Shown here piece after piece: positions 58,672 through 60,848 of a DNA stretch of 60,848 bases (positions within the stretch are counted from its first letter, which is position 1; every line of letters begins with the position of its first letter). The position numbers and the translations under genes were made by a program. Source of the DNA: Terriglobia bacterium (GTDB taxonomy: Bacteria; Acidobacteriota; Terriglobia; Bryobacterales; Bryobacteraceae); assembly GCA_020073145.1 (NCBI GenBank), contig JAIQFS010000033.1, forward strand, positions 1 to 60,848, in the 5' to 3' direction. The notes below the pieces were generated by a model that was not told the DNA's origin, ran no database searches, and saw nothing but the letters and a program-made list of their open reading frames with translations.

Positions 58672-60848
58672 TCAGTTCGCCAGCGGGTCCGGCCGCATCT
58701 GGAAATGGACCACCTTGGGTAACGTCCCTTTCCCGGTCTCGCTGTGGAACGCCGTGCGCGTCCCCCAGGTCGTCCACACGCCTTTTCCTTTCCAGCCGGT
58801 CTTGGCGTCATCGATGCGGCCGTCCATTCCTTTCGCGAAGAACCCGAGCGGATAGGGCACTCGCAAAACCACGAACTTGCCGTTGACCAGGGCCAGCAGC
58901 GAATCGGAGCTGTTGCCCGTCGCGATCGGTGTGTTCTTGCCTAGGCCTAACGTGTCGAACTCGTCCACCCAATCATAGTAGTGCGAGTCGGCGCTGCCGG
59001 ATTCCTTCACGTTCTGGAAATTCGGTCCGGGCGTGGGATACAGGGTCCAACCCTCCGGGCAATGCTGTCCGATCGCTTTCGGCCCATTCAGCGGACCTTT
59101 GCACTGGCGCCGGTCGAAGCTGGCCAGATGGCCGCTTCCTAGAGCCACCCAGACCACCCCGTTGCCATCCACGTCCATGCCGCGAGGCGAGTAGCCCTGC
59201 ACCTTGGCCTTGGGGTTATTCCACGGCACCTCGTAATACTCCGCCAGCGCCGTCTCGGGAGGATGCGAGCCCGGGTTCAGCCGTACCAACCCGCCGGGAA
59301 ATCCGAGCACGCTGCCCCAGATCATTCCGTCGGGGCCGATTCCCAATCCGTAAAACGCGGCGTTCAGGCGCGTATCTTTCGTTGGATCCGGCACGCCGCT
59401 GATCGCCGCCGAAGTTCCCAGGCTTTCGCCGCTCGGCGCCGTCACCACCCCCTGCTTCGCCTCCACGTAGTCGTCGCGCTTGCCGTTGCCATTGGTGTCC
59501 AGGATCAGCGCCGTCCAGCCTTGCGATTTCTGCTCGTCATGAGTCTGGTCCCAAATCTTGGTGTTCAGCCAGCCCACCACGCCGCCGCCCCCGCCGCTGC
59601 TGGTCCACAGCGTGTTGTTGGCATCGTGCGCGAACAGCAGGTGGTGCGTGCTGAAACACGTGTCGACCAGGGAAACCTGCTTGGTAGCCGGATCGTAAAC
59701 CGCCAGCTGGCGGCCCGACCGCTCCAGCGGCGTGGCCTTGGCGGATTCGTTGTTCGAACCGGCCTTGCAATACGCTGGATCTTCCGGCCCGCGTAGCCGC
59801 GAGGTGAACCACAACCTCCCTCGCTCATCGAACATCGGATTATGTACCGTGGTGTGGCTGTCCCAAATGGCCTCATCGCCCCAGACGGCCGACGCCTCGA
59901 GTGGTTTCGGCTGTCCCGGCGTGTTCGGGTCCCGATACGGGACCTTCACCTGGCTGGTGGTATTGTGCACCGGATCGAGCACCGGCAGATAATCGCGGCT
60001 CTCCTCGGGCGAACCGTAGATCAATCCATTCGCGTTGATCGTCGGGTTTCGTTTGTCGGTGGAAATCTCGTCGTGCAGATAGGCTTTCGCATCGGCCCAG
60101 TCCCATTGCGTGATCACCACATTCCGCTCGACGCCTTGCGGCCGTGGAGGCGCCGCCGCGGGCAGCTCGCCGCGCGCGATACGCGTGGTCCAATCGCCGA
60201 ATAGTTGCGTGGCCCGCGCCGGACCCAACTGCCCCAGGCCCCCCAGCATGGCGTTGCCGGCCTGTCCGGATTGCACCCGGCGCTGCCACTGCTGCGCCGG
60301 CGAATCCAGATTGCGAAACAGCGAAGGAATGGTGCGCGTGTACTGGTTCCCCAGCTGATGGCACGATTCGCAGCTGTCGGTTTTGATCAGATGCAGCCAC
60401 TGGTCCTGCGTCTTGACGTTCGGCGAGATGCCGTTGCCCTCCGGCCCCGTCCCCGGAAACTCGCTCTTCTCCGGCACCTTCAGCATGGCGTACCAGTAAT
60501 TCGCCGGATACAATTGCGCGGCCGTCTTGGCGTCCGGCGCAATCCCCGCTTTCAAATCGACCGACTTGCCCGGCTCGGTCTGCACCTTCGGTGAGTCCAC
60601 CAGCCCATACCCGCGCGCCCAGACCGTGTACTTGGCTTTCGGCAGATCGGGAATCAAATACCGGCCGCGGTCGTCGGTAACCACTTCCTTGATGTACCGC
60701 GTCGGCAGCCCGGTGGTTTCGGCGATCACCCACACTCCCGCTTCCGGTCCCTTGGTGCTGGTGACCACGCCGCCGATGTCGTCGCTATCGACGCGGACGG
60801 CTCCGCCGGTGGAAGGCTGGGCCTCGATCGTGCTTCGCGAAGCTGCCA
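58672..60848 (-). CDS. Secreted CnaB-like/CXXCH/beta-propeller protein, 5' end outside window
   Basis: A partial coding region that stays open to the window edge; the start and signal peptide lie beyond 60848. The visible part begins with a carboxypeptidase-regulatory (CnaB-like) beta-sandwich (VTDDRGRYLIPDLPKAKYTVWARGYG). A heme-binding CXXCH follows (TDSCESCHQLGNQY), as in c-type cytochromes. The C-terminal 400 residues look like a beta-propeller of the streptogramin-lyase or NHL type (for example GLGIGPDGMIWGSVLGFPGGLVRLN and GMDVDGNGVVWVALGSGHLASFD). Long proteins of this kind are common in Solibacter-type Acidobacteria, with unknown substrate. It would work in the periplasm or outside. 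Confidence 0.85.
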   Translation of the reverse strand, partial: AASRSTIEAQPSTGGAVRVDSDDIGGVVTSTKGPEAGVWVIAETTGLPTRYIKEVVTDDRGRYLIPDLPKAKYTVWARGYGLVDSPKVQTEPGKSVDLKAGIAPDAKTAAQLYPANYWYAMLKVPEKSEFPGTGPEGNGISPNVKTQDQWLHLIKTDSCESCHQLGNQYTRTIPSLFRNLDSPAQQWQRRVQSGQAGNAMLGGLGQLGPARATQLFGDWTTRIARGELPAAAPPRPQGVERNVVITQWDWADAKAYLHDEISTDKRNPTINANGLIYGSPEESRDYLPVLDPVHNTTSQVKVPYRDPNTPGQPKPLEASAVWGDEAIWDSHTTVHNPMFDERGRLWFTSRLRGPEDPAYCKAGSNNESAKATPLERSGRQLAVYDPATKQVSLVDTCFSTHHLLFAHDANNTLWTSSGGGGGVVGWLNTKIWDQTHDEQKSQGWTALILDTNGNGKRDDYVEAKQGVVTAPSGESLGTSAAISGVPDPTKDTRLNAAFYGLGIGPDGMIWGSVLGFPGGLVRLNPGSHPPETALAEYYEVPWNNPKAKVQGYSPRGMDVDGNGVVWVALGSGHLASFDRRQCKGPLNGPKAIGQHCPEGWTLYPTPGPNFQNVKESGSADSHYYDWVDEFDTLGLGKNTPIATGNSSDSLLALVNGKFVVLRVPYPLGFFAKGMDGRIDDAKTGWKGKGVWTTWGTRTAFHSETGKGTLPKVVHFQMRPDPLAN

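Overview
The window is about 61 kb of dense, GC-rich bacterial chromosome. It most resembles an Acidobacteriota genome of the Solibacter/Bryobacter type. The main evidence is four long orphan MacB/FtsX-type permeases (ADOP family, 798-884 aa, none with an ATPase gene beside it), two of them paired with a PadR regulator. A CnaB-like/CXXCH/beta-propeller secreted protein at the right edge fits the same lineage. This assignment rests on gene content recognised by eye, not on a phylogeny. I saw no phage, transposase, integrase, CRISPR array or rRNA.

Layout. 1-3107: PadR-ADOP pair. 3172-6904: CCA tRNA nucleotidyltransferase, divergent from an APC-type transporter whose leader carries a clear ydaO/yuaA (c-di-AMP) riboswitch. 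6907-13903: mixed housekeeping (redoxin, FAH-family enzyme, M1 aminopeptidase, macrodomain protein, ThiO-like oxidase, HipA-like kinase). 13996-18813: a small unknown protein, a bipolar acidic/lysine-rich histone-like protein, an MltD-like lytic transglycosylase and an EF-G-like GTPase. 18939-21953: a second PadR-ADOP pair with its own near-consensus sigma70 promoter. 22041-34574: one long minus-strand operon for purine breakdown. 34817-34905: tRNA-Leu(UAA). 34991-41769: a TPR-like secreted protein, two more ADOPs and a secreted protein of unknown function. 41790-48455: a small unknown protein, then an aromatic/CoA catabolism group (quinone oxidoreductase, crotonase, CoA transferase, LigJ-like amidohydrolase, LigB-like dioxygenase, orphan NMT1-type binding protein). 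48465-54953: a two-subunit molybdenum hydroxylase (IorAB-like), divergent from a 1184-aa fused flavoprotein that joins GltD/NfnB-like and PyrK/NfnA-like modules. 54991-60848: stand-alone GH97 N-terminal domain, an alpha/beta hydrolase paired with a caspase-like protein that has lost its catalytic cysteine, and a partial secreted heme-motif protein.

The best-integrated unit is the purine operon: xdhA-xdhB-guaD-uraD-uox-hiuH-allC-allB-allE-uah-MFS. Most junctions are 4-bp ATGA/GTGA overlaps or gaps under 10 bp. Together the enzymes would take guanine, hypoxanthine or xanthine through urate, allantoin, allantoate, ureidoglycine and ureidoglycolate to glyoxylate, releasing nitrogen only as ammonia. 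The last steps follow the plant route, and the final M20 hydrolase looks strongly like plant ureidoglycolate amidohydrolase.

The least explained items are the Cys-to-Trp caspase with its alpha/beta hydrolase partner, the single-chain Nfn-like flavoprotein next to a molybdenum hydroxylase, and the c-di-AMP switch on an APC transporter in this lineage. Gene functions are inferred from motifs and remembered family features; no database search was possible.
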